A stretch of DNA of 64,000 bases from Hymenopus coronatus (GCA_030762935.1 CM060887.1:13694501-13758500), one strand, 5' to 3'; numbered from the stretch's first letter, positions 46,135 through 57,619 are shown. Translations and numbers: made by a program. Notes: generated from the sequence alone by a model not told the origin.

Positions 46135-47158
46135 ATGAATGAATGAATGAATAAGTGTATTTATTAACATAGCAATATCCTACATAGAATTTCAACAGTC
46201 GCACGGGTCCACAAACCGTACGTGCTTTTGTAATACACATTACAAGCAATATTAAAACAACAACAACAACAACAACAACAAAGAATTAAAAGAGTAAACA
46301 CGAAAATAAAAAGACAAAGGAAATACACAGTCAAAAGCAATATTAAACAACAATAAAAATTAAGAGTGAATCCGAAAATAAAGATACAAAGATATTCAAA
46401 TATAGCAATTTAAATTTACAGCACAGAGTACACCTTCATAAATGCACCCTCTTATAATAGATAATTACACTTAAAAGACTCATATACACATAATATATAC
46501 AACCCTAGCACAACAGTGACCTAAGTATGACATAATATATATGTATGTAGAACATTGTAGTCACTTTTGTTTAGTTGATCTTATCCCCCCCCCCCTTCTC
46601 TATTGGCAGCATCCTCAGATCTCAGCTATCTTGCCTTAAGTATAAATTTACCTAGCCCGTCCATGTTTTCCGTGCCTGCCAGTAGGTCCAACATGCTTCT
46701 ATCCCTACATTCGCAGTGGTAAAAAATCGCGGCAAATATTTTTCCCGCCATTCCTCCGTACCCCTACATCTTGCCAAGATGTGAGTCCACGACTCTTCCT
46801 CCTCGCAAATGGGTCAGATTCTCGTACCATTCTCGTCAGAAATTTTCGTGCTCTTCCATGCTCCTAGTCTAATCCATGCGAGCCCCTCTCTAATGAGTTT
46901 GGTACCTGTTTTGATGTATTGCTCCATACCCCACTCCGATTTCAGCCCAGACTGTACTTCTAATGACACCTTCTCTGTGCATTGCGCAATTATTTGCTGT
47001 CTGTCAATATCACAGAGACGTTTCTTAATTTTTCTCCAAATACTTCGCCTGTTTTCCTGCCCCGCAATCCAAATGTTTCTCATCCCAATGGTTTCCAACA
47101 TTTTCTTTAATTTTGATGCCCATGTCAAATTACCTTCCATTCGCAACTGTTCACGGTC
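46135..47158 (-). mobile_element. LINE copy 3, 5'-truncated
   Basis: Starts with (TGAA)n, includes the 3' UTR with an (ACA)n stretch (46258-46280), and carries the C-terminal frame 46814-47146 (QQIIAQCTEKVSLEVQSGLK...KSTKISDENGTRI) leading into the CPICEEEE-type finger. Near-identical to LINE copy 2. It is cut at ATTCGCAACTGTTCACGG. Confidence 0.87.
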
Positions 47159-47936
47159 TACTATTATGATAATACCAGCTGTTTTAACCCTAAGTTGCCT
47201 GCACTAGTATACTACATATACCGTTTTTCCTTTTAATTCAAGTTTAAAGCTGGAGTTCCAGTAACAATATTTGGGAATAAACCTATAAAGGTATTATATA
47301 AAATAATAAACAAAATAGAGATGAAAATAAACGTAGATCCTTTATTAATATTTTTCTTCCCAATTAAAAGTTTAAATTCTTCTAAACCAGTTTTCATATT
47401 GCTACCAAAGGCACTACCAAAAGAGTAGTTCAAATGGCCATGAGTGTTAGGTGATAGGTAATGGACTGGCCATCCATTCGAAGTCAAATGTTGCAAGTTC
47501 AAATCCCAGTGATTGTGGTAAAGGACGGGGAGATTCCAAGTAAAATAATCGGTGTGATGCTCGGAGGTTAATAGGGCTACATCTGGCTGTAGTTATGTCG
47601 GTTTTTTCTTTCATTTATTTAAAAAAATCACTGCGATATCAGGGCAAAAACTGTATATATTTTTACAATATAAAACAATCTAAGTATAACATGAAATTAA
47701 TCCTAGAATAAAGCCCTATTTGTATAGTTATGCTTAAAACAAGCGGAACTTATAGGTAACGACAGGCAACAAAATATTAATTCACAGTTACTAAGCAACA
47801 AAATGTATAGTTTATACACTATCAAAAGATAAAATGCAGGTTCAACATGACGTAAAATACACTTTAATAATGATCAGTTCATACAACTCAAACTTTCCTT
47901 GACTATTCTGGAATATGATAATACTAGGGTCGGGCC
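47159..47936. other. No gene; weak tRNA-like head at 47455-47515
   Basis: TTAGGTGATAGGTAATGGAC and AAGTTCAAATCCC are spaced like boxes A and B, followed by body-like sequence to about 47600, so a worn SINE is possible. Elsewhere nothing is seen. Confidence 0.35.
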
Positions 47937-49300
47937 TCTCAATGAAAACAGCATTTAAAAAAACGTTTTCTTGTTTTATTTCTCAACTCAATCTCCAGAA
48001 AGACTAATACATTTGTCATATCGGTGTTCTAACTTAATTAAACCATCTCTGTGGTGGGATTTATCAAGGTCCTCAAAATAGCCTTTACTGCATCAATGAC
48101 CTCCTCGTTGCTGTGAAATCTTCGTCCTCCAAGACATTTTTTGAGGTTTGGGAACAGGTAGTAGTCACTGGGTGCTAGATCTGGCGAATAGGGTGGATGT
48201 TCAAGCAATTCCAACTTCAATTCGCACATTTTTCCCGTTACAATGACTGAACGATAGGCCGGAGCATTGTCATGATGAAACAAGATTTCTTTTGTTGCCA
48301 AATGAGGTATTTTTCTTTTCACCTCATCCAAATAATTCCATAAATCAATAAAAATAGTTCCTTGTGCATCCCAGAAAACTCTCGCCATAACCTTGTTAAC
48401 TGTCAAAATTGACTTTGCCTTTTTTGGAGTTGGTTTACATGGTGCAATCCACGGTTTTCACTGTGATTTACTTTCTGGAGCGAAAAAATGAAATGGCCTG
48501 TTATTTATAGACGCTCTTTAACTGCTTTTGGTTCTCAGCGTCCCATTCTATATTGGACGCGAAAGACCGCTTAATTTTGCTCAGAGGCCTCTCTTATCAG
48601 GCTTGAGGTTCTTTTACGTGCCGTAAATCTACGACACGGGAGCCACAGCTTTACTTCCCTTCGGAAGGAAGCCATGCTAAGGATTTTTACGCCCGAAAAA
48701 ATCCATTGTCCTCCGCCGGGTTTGAACCCGCGACCTTGGGTATATGAAGTTAGCATGGTAGTGGTGTATCCAAGTATAGTAATGTGTCCATGGTAAAATT
48801 CACTGGGATTTTTACAGTACAGCACCACATTCTTAACAGAAACAGTTTTTCTTTGCAACTTTTGATCAGGTGTCAACAAACGCGACACCCATCTTGTGCA
48901 GACCTTGTGAAAGCCTAAAACATTACTTAAAACATTACCTGCACGTTCTTTTGATATTTTTACAGCCTCTGCTATCTCAAACAACTTTAATCTGTGGTAG
49001 ATATTCCAGTACTAAACGATGACTATTTCCAATGATCTCTGGAGTTGTTACTTCTACAGGGCGTCCAAAGCGAGGCTCATCTCTAGTGCTCGTACGTCCC
49101 ATTTTAAACTCTGCAACCCAACTTTTAATCATTGAACATGAAGGGGCAGAGTCTTTCAATGTTCTGTCAATTTTCTGCTTGATTTCTTTAGGCATTAAGT
49201 CTTTCAAATGGAAATATGTAATCACTGTTCGGTTTTATAAATTCTGCATTTTCGTGAAAACTTTAGAGTGTCTTGTTTAAAATGCTGTCATCCAAAACTG
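47937..49300 (-). pseudogene. Mariner transposase, copy C, with a SINE inside
   Basis: The left terminal repeat is shortened to GGGTCGGGCCTCTC. Minus pieces: MITYFHLKDLMPKEI and RTSTRDEPRFGRPVEVTTPE (49225-48977), FEIAEAVKISKERAGNVLSN (helix-turn-helix, 48984), ARVFWDAQGTIFID, FHHDNAPAYRS and PPYSPDLAPSDYYLF (48406-48038). The Asp spacing is 34. It lacks the block after FWDAQGTIFID present in copy B (YLEKGK...). Split by SINE-Q and broken by frame changes. The 5' UTR is cut near 49300. Confidence 0.88.
48484..48759 (-). mobile_element. SINE-Q inserted in mariner C
   Basis: Lies between TTTCTGGAGCG and TAGTGGTGTATCC, which are contiguous in mariners A and B. Minus strand: CCATGCTAACTTC, box B GCGGGTTCAAACCC, a body like 10830-11145, and an (ATTT)-type tail at 48484. 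Only the second half of the tRNA-like head is present. Confidence 0.82.
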
Positions 49301-49370
49301 AACGAAAAAGCGAGTTTCACAATTTATCAGAACAAATTTCAAATGCAGTCCAAGATGCAATTACCTAGGT

Positions 49371-49579
49371 CGGCTTCACACATATATGGCGCCACTAGGC
49401 CAGTTAGACGGTAGCATCGTATAATTTAACGCTTGCCTAGCTTGTATCCCTAGTTGCAGGTCAAAAACTTGTTTAGTTTTTGAATGACAGCGTTTTAAAC
49501 AAGGCACTCTAAAGTTTTCACGAAAATGCAGGATTTATAAAACCGAACAGTGATTACATATTTCCATTTGAAAGACTTT
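49371..49579 (+). mobile_element. Mariner 5' end, copy D, inverted relative to copy C
   Basis: Starts GGTCGGCTTCACACATATATGG (worn terminal repeat), runs through the 5' UTR (GTTTTCACGAAAATGCAGGA) to the first codons, and stops at TTTGAAAGAC. It is the reverse of 49190-49300 and joins HINE-W sequence at 49580. Confidence 0.8.
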
Positions 49580-49752
49580 CACTTTAACCTATGGTACTCG
49601 TTATTTCGCTTCTACTGACAAGGAAGAAATTAATAAGACTATTTCTCCTAATTTTTTATCGTTTAGCCTGAATTAAACAGAAGCATAACTTTTAAACAAC
49701 TATTTGTTGCAGAGATGTAGAAAAAGTCATGTGAATGGAACTCATAAGATTT
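49580..49752 (+). mobile_element. HINE-W fragment, 3' end
   Basis: From TTTCACTTTAACCTATGGTAC to the hairpin end ATGTGAATGGAACTCATAAGA. The repeat reads TAGAAAAAGT. Confidence 0.8.
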
Positions 49753-50311
49753 GTTTATACTTTTCTCAATATTTATAGACATTTTATAAATATAAATACA
49801 TTGTTTTACCTATTTCACGTTGTTCATGCTTAACGGTCTGCGAGATTCAGTTGTTGCCTTGCTTAGCATCAGTGCTGACAACATGACGACTTACTCGTAC
49901 AGAACGAAAACATTCTACAAAATGGAGACAGTGGAACGTTGTAATTTTGCTCTCTCCGCTGCTTGCTTAATTTCGTTTGGTCCAGCAGATCCAATGTCAT
50001 GGCATTCAAATCACCCGCCATTTTATGGATCGATACTTTCAGTCATAGCCAACTTGAATGAGGCCGTGGACGCATAAAGGAAAGTTGACTACATTGGAGT
50101 GTTATAATTTTATAACACTAAGTGACAGAATTTCCTACTTTTATCACTATTGACATTTGGTAAAAAACCTACTTTTAGCATCAGTTGTTTAAAAAAAAAT
50201 GTTTTGCCGTTGGTTGGATTTTATTGTCTCACGCCAAATACCGGTTAGGAGTTGCCTGAAGGTGGAAACCTTTTGGAGAGAATTACAATCTAGAGGAATT
50301 CACCCATTTTT
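49753..50311. other. No gene seen
   Basis: An 85-codon plus frame (49820-50077) lacks recognisable motifs and splice signals. No repeat assigned. Confidence 0.45.
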
Positions 50312-51249
50312 ACTTTCCCTACACGTACTATATACATAGTGTATAGAGAAGGTACTGTATTGCACTCGAAAATTCGATACCGAGATTTCACCGGAAATAT
50401 ATGTTTTAGGTCTCCCTGAATCCATAAAAAGCATTTTTATGAACATTTAGCTCTGTGTGTGTGTATGTGTGTGTGAGTGTGCGTCTGAGGACAAAAACGA
50501 AAACGAAAACGAAAAGTGGGTTAAATACCAAACTTGATATTTAGGTTCAGTATCTTCCATGGATGCGATACGAAGATTTTCTAGCAAACTCCCCACCCCC
50601 AAATACCCTTTACGTGGAAAAAAAAATACGAAAATTTTGATTTTCTCAAAGACGGCTCTAACGATTTTAATTAATATCTCTTATATTCAAGATATTTGCA
50701 TTACAAATAAAATGTTTATCTTGAATTTTCTGAGAATATCCTCTGAAGACATCTTTATTCAAGATGATTTTTTTTAACTTTGCATAACTAGTATTAGACA
50801 AAAACGTACACCACAAAAAATGTAGATCTCATTAAAACGCAACGATCTATGTCACATACATTTTTTTCGTAGAATTGGCCGTTTTCGAGATATTCTTTGT
50901 TATTGGTTTCAGTTTTAAAATACCTTTTTCTCATACGGCAACTTGTCAACCCCCGGTCACGCAACGAAACGGATTTCAATCTCATAGCTACCACGTTTTA
51001 AAACATTTGAATATCGGTTTAGCCTACTGTGTTCCAGTCCAGTGTAATTGGCAGGCTGAGGGCAGCCCGAGGTGTGTTAGACGTGTCCCTGTTCTCAGAG
51101 AGAACTTAACCACGTTCTGACGGGATTGTGGGTTTTGTAGGATGGCGGGTGTGTTTTGGGGTTGTGGAGTGACAGGAGGAGGCAAATTGCTCCTCGACGG
51201 TTGCCTTGATGGTGCAACGGCCCTTGTGCACCGCTGGTGTGTTTTTATC

Positions 51250-52567
51250 AAACTGTTTCTTTTGAGATTATAATTTTGAATCCAAGCAACTCTTGAAGGA
51301 TTATAAGGAGCTTAGCCGTAGCAGCTGTTGGTGGTGCTCCTTCGTTACCGGGGATGCCCGCAAGCCATGCGGGGAAGCCGGTATCGCCTGAAGCGGCGGT
51401 TCGTGGGATCGTAATCCCCAAGAGACCTAACGAGGGCGCTCCGATGGAATGGTAACCCTTCGTTGAATTTTGTTGCCCGACGCCTAATCTCGTCCTCCAG
51501 GTATGGTAGACCAGAGGCTTCGTGCAGGAGTCTCGTTGGAAAGTCTCGAGGCACAGAATAGATAGCCCGAAGACACCTATTCTGTACCCGCTGAAGCAAC
51601 AGCAGACTGGAGTCTGCCGCCATGCCCCAGATCTCACAGGCGTAGATTAACAAGGGGATTATGAGAGCCCTCAAAAGGCGCAACTTAAGGGGAACCGTCA
51701 TCGAGGACCTCAGCATTGGGTACAGTGAGGCCGCAGCCCCATTGCCCCGGCACCACATCCCCTTGATTTGCTCCCTAAAAGTGACGCCCCTGTCAAGCTT
51801 CACCCCAAGTAGGTGATGGTGTTTGTCCATTGTATCCTTCGTCTGAGGTACGTGAATGTGGGGAAGTTTGCGGGAAAGCGGCGCAGGTGATGGTGTTGGT
51901 CCATTGTATCCTTCGTCTGAGGTACGTGAATGTGGGGAAGTTTGCGGGAAAGCGGCGCTTGGTGAAGAGAATAGCGTGGCTTTTCTCCAGATTTATGGAC
52001 AATCGCCAACGCTCGCACCATTTTTGGATGAGGCAGAGGTGTCTCTGAATAGGGTTGAAGGCTCTGCGTGGGTGTTTGTTTGTACAGTATAACAGCACGT
52101 CATCAGCATACTGGGCTATGTTGACTTGCTGCACTGTTGGTAGGTCGGCCATGTAGACGCTAAAGAGCGTGGGGGAAAGTACAGAGCCTTCGGGGACTCC
52201 GCCTCTTACTGGCCTAGGTGTTGATTTGTGTCCCGCAACTGAAACTACAAAATATCTGTGTTTGAGGTATGAGTGTAGTAGGTGTATGATGTGTGTCGGG
52301 AGCTCCAGTCGGATGAGTTTGAGGAGCAGACCCGCGTGCCAGGTCGTAGAGAAGGCTTTCTCCACGCCCAGCGACACCGCCGCAGTGTAGGCTCTGTCCT
52401 GGAAACCCAGGGCAGCGGCCTCCACCACTCTCAGTAGTTGCTGGGGTGTAGAATGCCCAGGACAAAAACCAAATTGGTGATCTGGGATGGCATGAATGTC
52501 GCCCAAGAGAGGGGACAAGCTGACTAGTATTAGCCTCTCGAATACCTTCGAGAGAACTGATAGGAGA
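51250..52567 (-). pseudogene. Jockey-like reverse transcriptase, broken
   Basis: Minus frame 52518-51793 holds DHQFGFCPGHSTPQQLLRVV (RT motif 1), SLGVEKAFSTTWHAGLLLKL (motif A), RGGVPEGSVLSPTLFSVYM (motif B) and AQYADDVLLYC (motif C). Motif A normally has D where G stands here (LDVEKAFD), so a catalytic aspartate is lost. After KRRFPANFPTFTYLRRR a tandem duplication shifts the frame. The C-terminal part continues in 51830-51345 (LGVKLDRGVTFREQIKGMW ... YACEIWGMAA). Dead copy; the endonuclease region is absent. Confidence 0.88.
51811..51958. repeat. 74-bp tandem duplication in the LINE
   Basis: 51811-51884 and 51885-51958 are practically identical, starting AGGTGATGGTGTT(T/G)GTCC. 74 is not a multiple of three, so the reverse transcriptase frame is shifted. 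Confidence 0.95.
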
Positions 52568-52674
52568 TACTGTGTTCCCTTATTTCCCTTCTACTTATGT
52601 AATGAGACCATTTCTTATGTTTATTTCGCCCAATCTGAAGTAGAAGAATAATTTTATTAACAATACTTTGTTTT

Positions 52675-53119
52675 GCCCGCCTGGGTATTGTGGTGGTAGC
52701 GTGTCTGCCTCATATTCAATAGGTCGTTAGTTCGAATCTCGGATAAGGTGTTATTCGGATTTTCCCTTATCCTGAGAAGACGAATGTCGAGCAACTTTAA
52801 GCTCCATGGACCCCGAGATCATTTGATCATCATTTCACCAATTTCAATCGTCGTTCGATATAACCAACCAGGTTAAAGGATGTTAAAATAATAATAAAAA
52901 AATCACCTTTACATGGATAGTTTTTGAAAATGTTGTTTTTCTAAAAAAATGGCTCTGACAAATTTGATTAAAATTCTGTATATTAAGGATATTCAAATCT
53001 CTAATAAAATTTATATTTTGAATTTTCTGGTAATAGCTTCCGAAGAGCTCTTTATTCCGGATGTTTTGCAGAATTCTGCATAACCAGGTTAAAGGACGTT
53101 AAGCTATGGAAAAAAAAAT
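52675..53119 (+). mobile_element. SINE-P/HINE-W chimera
   Basis: 52675-52897 is a full SINE-P. 52898-53080 is the HINE-W sequence that follows SINE-P at 25773 (CCTTTACATGGATAGTTTTTG ... GGTAATAGCTTC ... ATGTTTTGCAGAATTCTGC). 53081-53105 is a second SINE-P tail (ACCAGGTTAAAGGACGTTAA), then an A-run. It interrupts the 3' end of the HINE-W host. Confidence 0.75.
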
Positions 53120-53159
53120 ACAGAAATGTAGAGCAAGTCATGTGAATGAAACACATCAA

Positions 53160-53576
53160 TTTTTATGCACGCGAATGTTTCTATTGAATTTTATTGCATT
53201 AAATGGAACAAAAAGTTTGAACTTGAAGGCAAGTACTGTTTGAGTTTGTCAGTTTTGAAGAATTGACCTCTAGGGGATGTATTTAGACGAGAATTTCCCT
53301 TTAATGGATTTACCTTTATGTCCAAGTTGATAATAATTGGAGCGGAGTGTAAACGTGTTGCCATAGAGGCGCCTGATCCTCCATACAGGGAATACCGCCA
53401 TGTGCAGTTACTTTGTGTGCCACACAGATTATACAGCTCTTTGAAGGTAGTTGCCAACCGCTTGTAAGTACCAGAGCTACACGTAAAACAACCAAAAGAA
53501 AAATCCTAAATTTCCCCACTAATTCTCGTACAAACGTTGTTACTTTAGCAAAACAAGATCAAAAACTCTGATGTGT
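53160..53576 (-). other. Open frame without recognised function
   Basis: Minus frame 53457-53191 (88 codons, FKELYNLCGTQSNCTWRYSL...) ends just before AATAAA (minus, about 53185). A second frame (53519-53316) starts MGKFRIFLLVVLRVALVL, which resembles a signal peptide. The two overlap in different frames, so at most one is real. No splice-phase link to the exons was found. Confidence 0.25.
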
Positions 53577-54439
53577 TCCATTCACATGACCTTCTCTACA
53601 TCTCTGTAACAAATTACTGTTAAAAATCCTATGCTTCTATTTACTTCATGCTAATCGATAAAAAATTAGCAGAAATAGTCTTATTACTTGCTTCCTTGTA
53701 AATAGAAGCGAAATAAGGGAGTAGTATAGGTTAAAGTGATTATCAAAATCTGGTTGCTATGACTGAAGTTCCTTTGTTTGTATGAAGAGAAGTTGAGAAA
53801 TTCCTGTCTGAGAAAAGTTTAAGTACTCACAACTGAAACCTAAAACAAGGAATATCTCGGAAACGGTTACCTCCACAACAAAAATGTTAACTACATAAAT
53901 TGTGTGTTTTGATCAGATAAACATTTTCTGTGCAATAAGGTTTTGTCTATCTCTTACCATTTAGGCAGTTAAGTAAAATTTAGCAAAATTCATCCTGAAT
54001 AAAGCGGTCTTCAGAGGCTATTCCCAGAAAATTCAAGATATACATTTTATTTGGTATGTAAATATCTTTACTATACGAGATTTTAATCAAAATCGTTAGA
54101 GGCATGTTTTAGAAAATCAAAATTTGCGAAAAACGTTCCATGTAAAGGGTAGTTGTGGGTGTGGGGGGATTTTATTTAAAAATCTTCTTGTCGCATCCTT
54201 GGAAGATACCAAACTTAAATACCAAGTTTGGTATTCAACGGTCTTTTGGTTTCTGAGTTATGCTGTCCACAGACACACACACACACGTACACACACCCGG
54301 ACCTCTTTCTAAAAATGCTTTTTTTTTGGATTCAGGAGGATCCAAAACATGTATTTCCGGTGAAATCTCGGTATCGAATTTTTGGGTGCATTACAATACC
54401 TTCTCTATACACTATGTACAAAGTATGTATAGAGAAAGT
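53577..54439 (-). mobile_element. HINE-W, full length
   Basis: An 863-bp minus copy with both ends intact. (CA)n at about 54273-54296. The 5' terminus GTATAGAGAAAGT abuts a (TAA)n microsatellite. Confidence 0.87.
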
Positions 54440-54440
54440 G

Positions 54441-54485
<45 letters not shown>
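54441..54485. repeat. (TAA)n microsatellite
   Basis: About 14-15 uninterrupted units directly next to the HINE-W terminus. Confidence 0.95.
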
Positions 54486-54486
<1 letters not shown>

Positions 54487-54544
54487 CGTGTCTGTTTTGG
54501 TTTACTTTCAATAGACCCAAGTTTAACACACACACACACACACA

Positions 54545-54722
54545 CACATACACACAAATGGTACTTACTCCCTTATTTTGCTCCTACTTGCAAGGAAGCA
54601 AGTAATAAGGCTATTTCTGCTAACTTTTTCTCCATTAGCATGAAGTAAGTAGAAGCATAAGCTTTTTAATAATATTTTTTGTAGAGATGTAGAGAAAGTC
54701 ATGTGAATGGAACAGATCAGAT
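54545..54722 (+). mobile_element. HINE-W fragment, 3' end
   Basis: Joined to a (CA)n tract (54528-54556), then GGTACTTACTCCCTTATTTTGC to the hairpin end ATGTGAATGGAACAGATCAGA. Confidence 0.8.
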
Positions 54723-54819
54723 TTTTTTAAAAAATATATTATTTAAAAGTCAACACTTTCAAATATGTTAGAAATGCCTGTGCTGGTTCGTGTTATGATA
54801 GGACGCCAGGTAAGCCAAT

Positions 54820-55017
54820 GGTCTTTCGGTTTTTGAGCTATGCGGTCCAAGACAGACAGACACGCCTACTTTTATTTAAAAAATCTGGTGTGTTCCATCC
54901 ACATGACTATCTCTACATATCTGCAGCAAATTATTGCTAAAAAGCTTATGCTTCTATTTATTTACAGATAATCGAAAAAAAAAATGGCAGAAATAGTCTA
55001 ATTACTTGCCTCCTTGT
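54820..55017 (-). mobile_element. Two HINE-W fragments, one inside the other
   Basis: 54820-54882 is the region TTTTTGAGCTATGCGGTCCAAG to CTTTTATTTAAAAAA. At that A-run a new hairpin end starts (TCTGGTGTGTTCCATCCACATG, 54883) and runs to CTTGCCTCCTTGTT, where a mariner end begins. Confidence 0.75.
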
Positions 55018-55150
55018 TGTTTAAAATGCTGTAATTCGAAACCTAAACAAGCTATTGGTCTGTAACTATGGATACAAATTAGTTTAGAGTTAAACTATAC
55101 GATGCTACTGTCTAAATGGCCTAGTGTGTGTGAGGCTATCAGCCGACCCT
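55018..55150 (-). mobile_element. Mariner 5' end, copy E
   Basis: GTTTAAAATGCTGTAATTCG through the 5' UTR to the well-kept right terminal repeat GAGGCTATCAGCCGACCCT, which complements GGGTCGGCTGAT of copy A. No coding part remains. Confidence 0.8.
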
Positions 55151-55257
55151 CGTATACAATGCATAATATTTGCATGGAATTACAAGAATTCTAATTTATT
55201 TTGTGTGTATTTAGCTTGGATCTATTGAAAGTAAATCATAAACACGGTATTATTATT

Positions 55258-56117
55258 ACTTTCTCTACACGTACTATGTACATAGTGTATAGAGAAGGCA
55301 TTTCACTCCACCCAAAAATTAAATACCGAGATTTCACCGGAAATATATGTTTTAAGGTCCTCTGTATCCAAAAACAGCATTTTCACAAAAAGGTCCGTGT
55401 GTGTGTCCATGTGTCTCTGAGTCCGTGTGTCTGTGAACACGATAACTCAAAAACGAAAAGTCGGTAAAATACCAAACTTGGTATTTAAGTTTAATATCTT
55501 CCAGGGATGCGACACGAAGATTTAGAGAAAAATCCCCCCACCCCAAACTAACCTTTACATCGAACATTTTTCGAAAATGTTGATTTTCTCAAAAATAGCT
55601 CTAACGATTTTATTAAAATATCATGTATTAAAAGATATTTACCTGACAAATAAAACGTATATCTTGAATTTTCTAGGAATAGCCTCTGGAGACTACTTTA
55701 TTCTGAATGAATTTTACAGAATTTTGTGTAACTGCTAAACCGTAAGAGACGGTCAAAAACTTACCAGACAAAAAATCTTGAGCACGTTAAAACACACAAG
55801 TTATGTAATATACACGTTTTCATGGAGTTGATCGTTTTTGAGATATTGCTTGTTATTCATTTCAGCTTTGAAAAAACTTACTTTTCTCATACAGGAATGT
55901 GTCAACTCCTGTCCATACAAACAAATGAACTTCAGTCACGTAGCAGCCAGCTTTTGAGTATCATTTTAACCTATTGTACTCCCTTATTTCCTTCCTACTT
56001 CAAGACTATTTCTGCTAAATTTTTCTCGATTAGCATGAAGTATATAGAAGCACAAGCTTTTTAACAATAATTTGTTGCAGCGATGTAGAGAAAGTCATGT
56101 GAATAGAACACATCCGA
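55258..56117 (+). mobile_element. HINE-W, full length
   Basis: An 860-bp plus copy from ACTTTCTCTACACGTACTATG to CACATCCGA. Its upstream flank (CACGGTATTATTATT) is the reverse of the flank next to the copy at 53577-54439. Confidence 0.88.
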
Positions 56118-56985
56118 TTTTGCACAAATAAAATACTTTCACTTTTATTTAGTAGTTCTACTTCTCAACCGAAATTGGTAGAAACAGTGCGCGCTTTCTT
56201 GTATAGTCAAACAATTGCAGTTGAACAAGGATCTTGAACACTCTCTCTGGATTAACAGAATAATTAAGCTCACTTCCACGACCATGTTATTTTCCAAATA
56301 ACAGCAGCGTAACTGAATGTGTCTGTCTTATGCTAGACTGGGTGCCAGAAGCTAGAGTAAACTAATTCCCATTACTGTACAACAATTTCGGTATATGAAC
56401 CAACCACTGGAATTACAAATACTACTCCATTAACCATGACGACACAATATTTGTTTCTGTCCACCCATCGTCAGAGTTTTTGCTTCTTTTCACTAACGCT
56501 GTACACGCAGAACATGACAATTAATACCAGAGTTTTAAAAGCATAGCAAACAAATTTGATAGGTTAATTCTTGTTCTGTAATTAAATAGCTCAGCAAATA
56601 TTACCAGAAAGCTAGGTTTAATTTGAGCCAATGCAATTTAACAACTTTTGCGGACGGTCCCATTGGTGCAAATTGTGAATGTTGTAAAATCACAGTTTAT
56701 GTTCTTTTTTGAAATATTTTATGAAAGTTAATCGTTCTGGACACCTCTGGTAGTGTAAGCTAAATATACAATTCATTTATTAATTTCTAGGCTAGCAAGC
56801 ATTGTAAGTACTTACAGTAAGAGTTTGAGAGGTCATTAATAACTTACAGTACAATTAGGAAATAACGAATACTCAAGACATGTGCTACTTCAAGTAAAGT
56901 ATGTATTAAAAAATTCACTAACAAAAGAATCTATAAGTAGACTTTTATATGTAGCATCTCATTTGTTCACATCGAGAATTCAGTT
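56118..56985. other. No gene seen
   Basis: Unique-looking AT-rich DNA without recognised repeat, exon or long frame. Confidence 0.5.
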
Positions 56986-57210
56986 TTTGCTTTCCCTACA
57001 ACCCAAAAATTTGATACCGAGATTTCAACGGAAATACATATTTTGGGTCCGCCTGATTTTCTCAAAAATTGCTGCAACGATTTTTATTTAAAATATCTTA
57101 TATTTAAAATACATGCTAAATAAGGTTATATCCTGAATTTTCTGGGAATAGCCTCTACAGACCTTTTTATTCTGGATGATATTTATCGCATTTTGCATAA
57201 TTATAATTCT
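56986..57210 (+). mobile_element. HINE-W fragment, internally deleted
   Basis: CTTTCCCTACA joined to CCCAAAAATTTGATACCGAG, then a jump from GGGTCCGCCTGA to TTTTCTCAAAAATTGC, ending at TTTTGCATAATTATA. The 57211-57409 stretch that follows is unassigned. Confidence 0.7.
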
Positions 57211-57619
57211 TGGTAGCACTGGGTCCATATCCCTCCAGAAGAATTCCAACACCTTGTAGAGTCGATACCTTGATTTTGAAGCAGTTTTGAGCGCTAGCGG
57301 ATGAGCAATTGCTTATTAGCATTACATACAGCGCCTTCCTATGACTTTTGACCACTCAATTTATCTCTACAACAACATCTTAAACACCTTTATTACATAC
57401 TTCCTTACATGGCTCAGGCGTTTCGAAACATTCCTTATTATTGGTTTATTTTTAGGCTGCCCAACTTTTCTCAAACGGGAATTTGCAAGGTGACTGAACC
57501 TCAATTGTTTCCCATAGCGACCAGCTTTTCAAAAAATTGACAACTGCTTTAGCCTAGAGTATCCCCTTATTTCTCTTGTATTTTCAAGGAACTAAGTAAT
57601 AAGAACAATTCTACTAATG

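Larger units (their letters stand above)
51036..52567 (-). mobile_element. Jockey-like LINE, 5'-truncated, 11-bp target duplication
   Basis: TACTGTGTTCC flanks it on both sides (51025-51035 and 52568-52578). It is much richer in G and C than its surroundings. The 5' end is cut inside the reverse transcriptase; no poly(A) is seen at the 3' side. The HINE-W host reads through once it is removed. Confidence 0.9.
50312..53159 (+). mobile_element. HINE-W host with a LINE and a SINE chimera inside
   Basis: Segments 50312-51035, 52579-52674 and 53120-53159 are one plus copy. It starts ACTTTCCCTACACGTAC, is split by a LINE within TACTGTGTTCC, then by the SINE/HINE chimera near its end, and closes with TAGAGCAAGTCATGTGAATGA. 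Confidence 0.8.

Noticed and set aside
49820..50077. 85-codon plus frame as a gene
   Set aside because: No domain, no splice signals or start context; compatible with chance in unique AT-rich DNA.
53316..53519. Secreted protein starting MGKFRIFLLVVLRVALVL
   Set aside because: The hydrophobic start is followed by sequence that overlaps another equally open frame; no further support.
54228..54605. Frames with Thr-His repeats and blocks such as FELCCPQTHTHTHT as proteins
   Set aside because: They are translations of the HINE-W CA tract and its flanks. They recur in many copies on both strands in unrelated frames.
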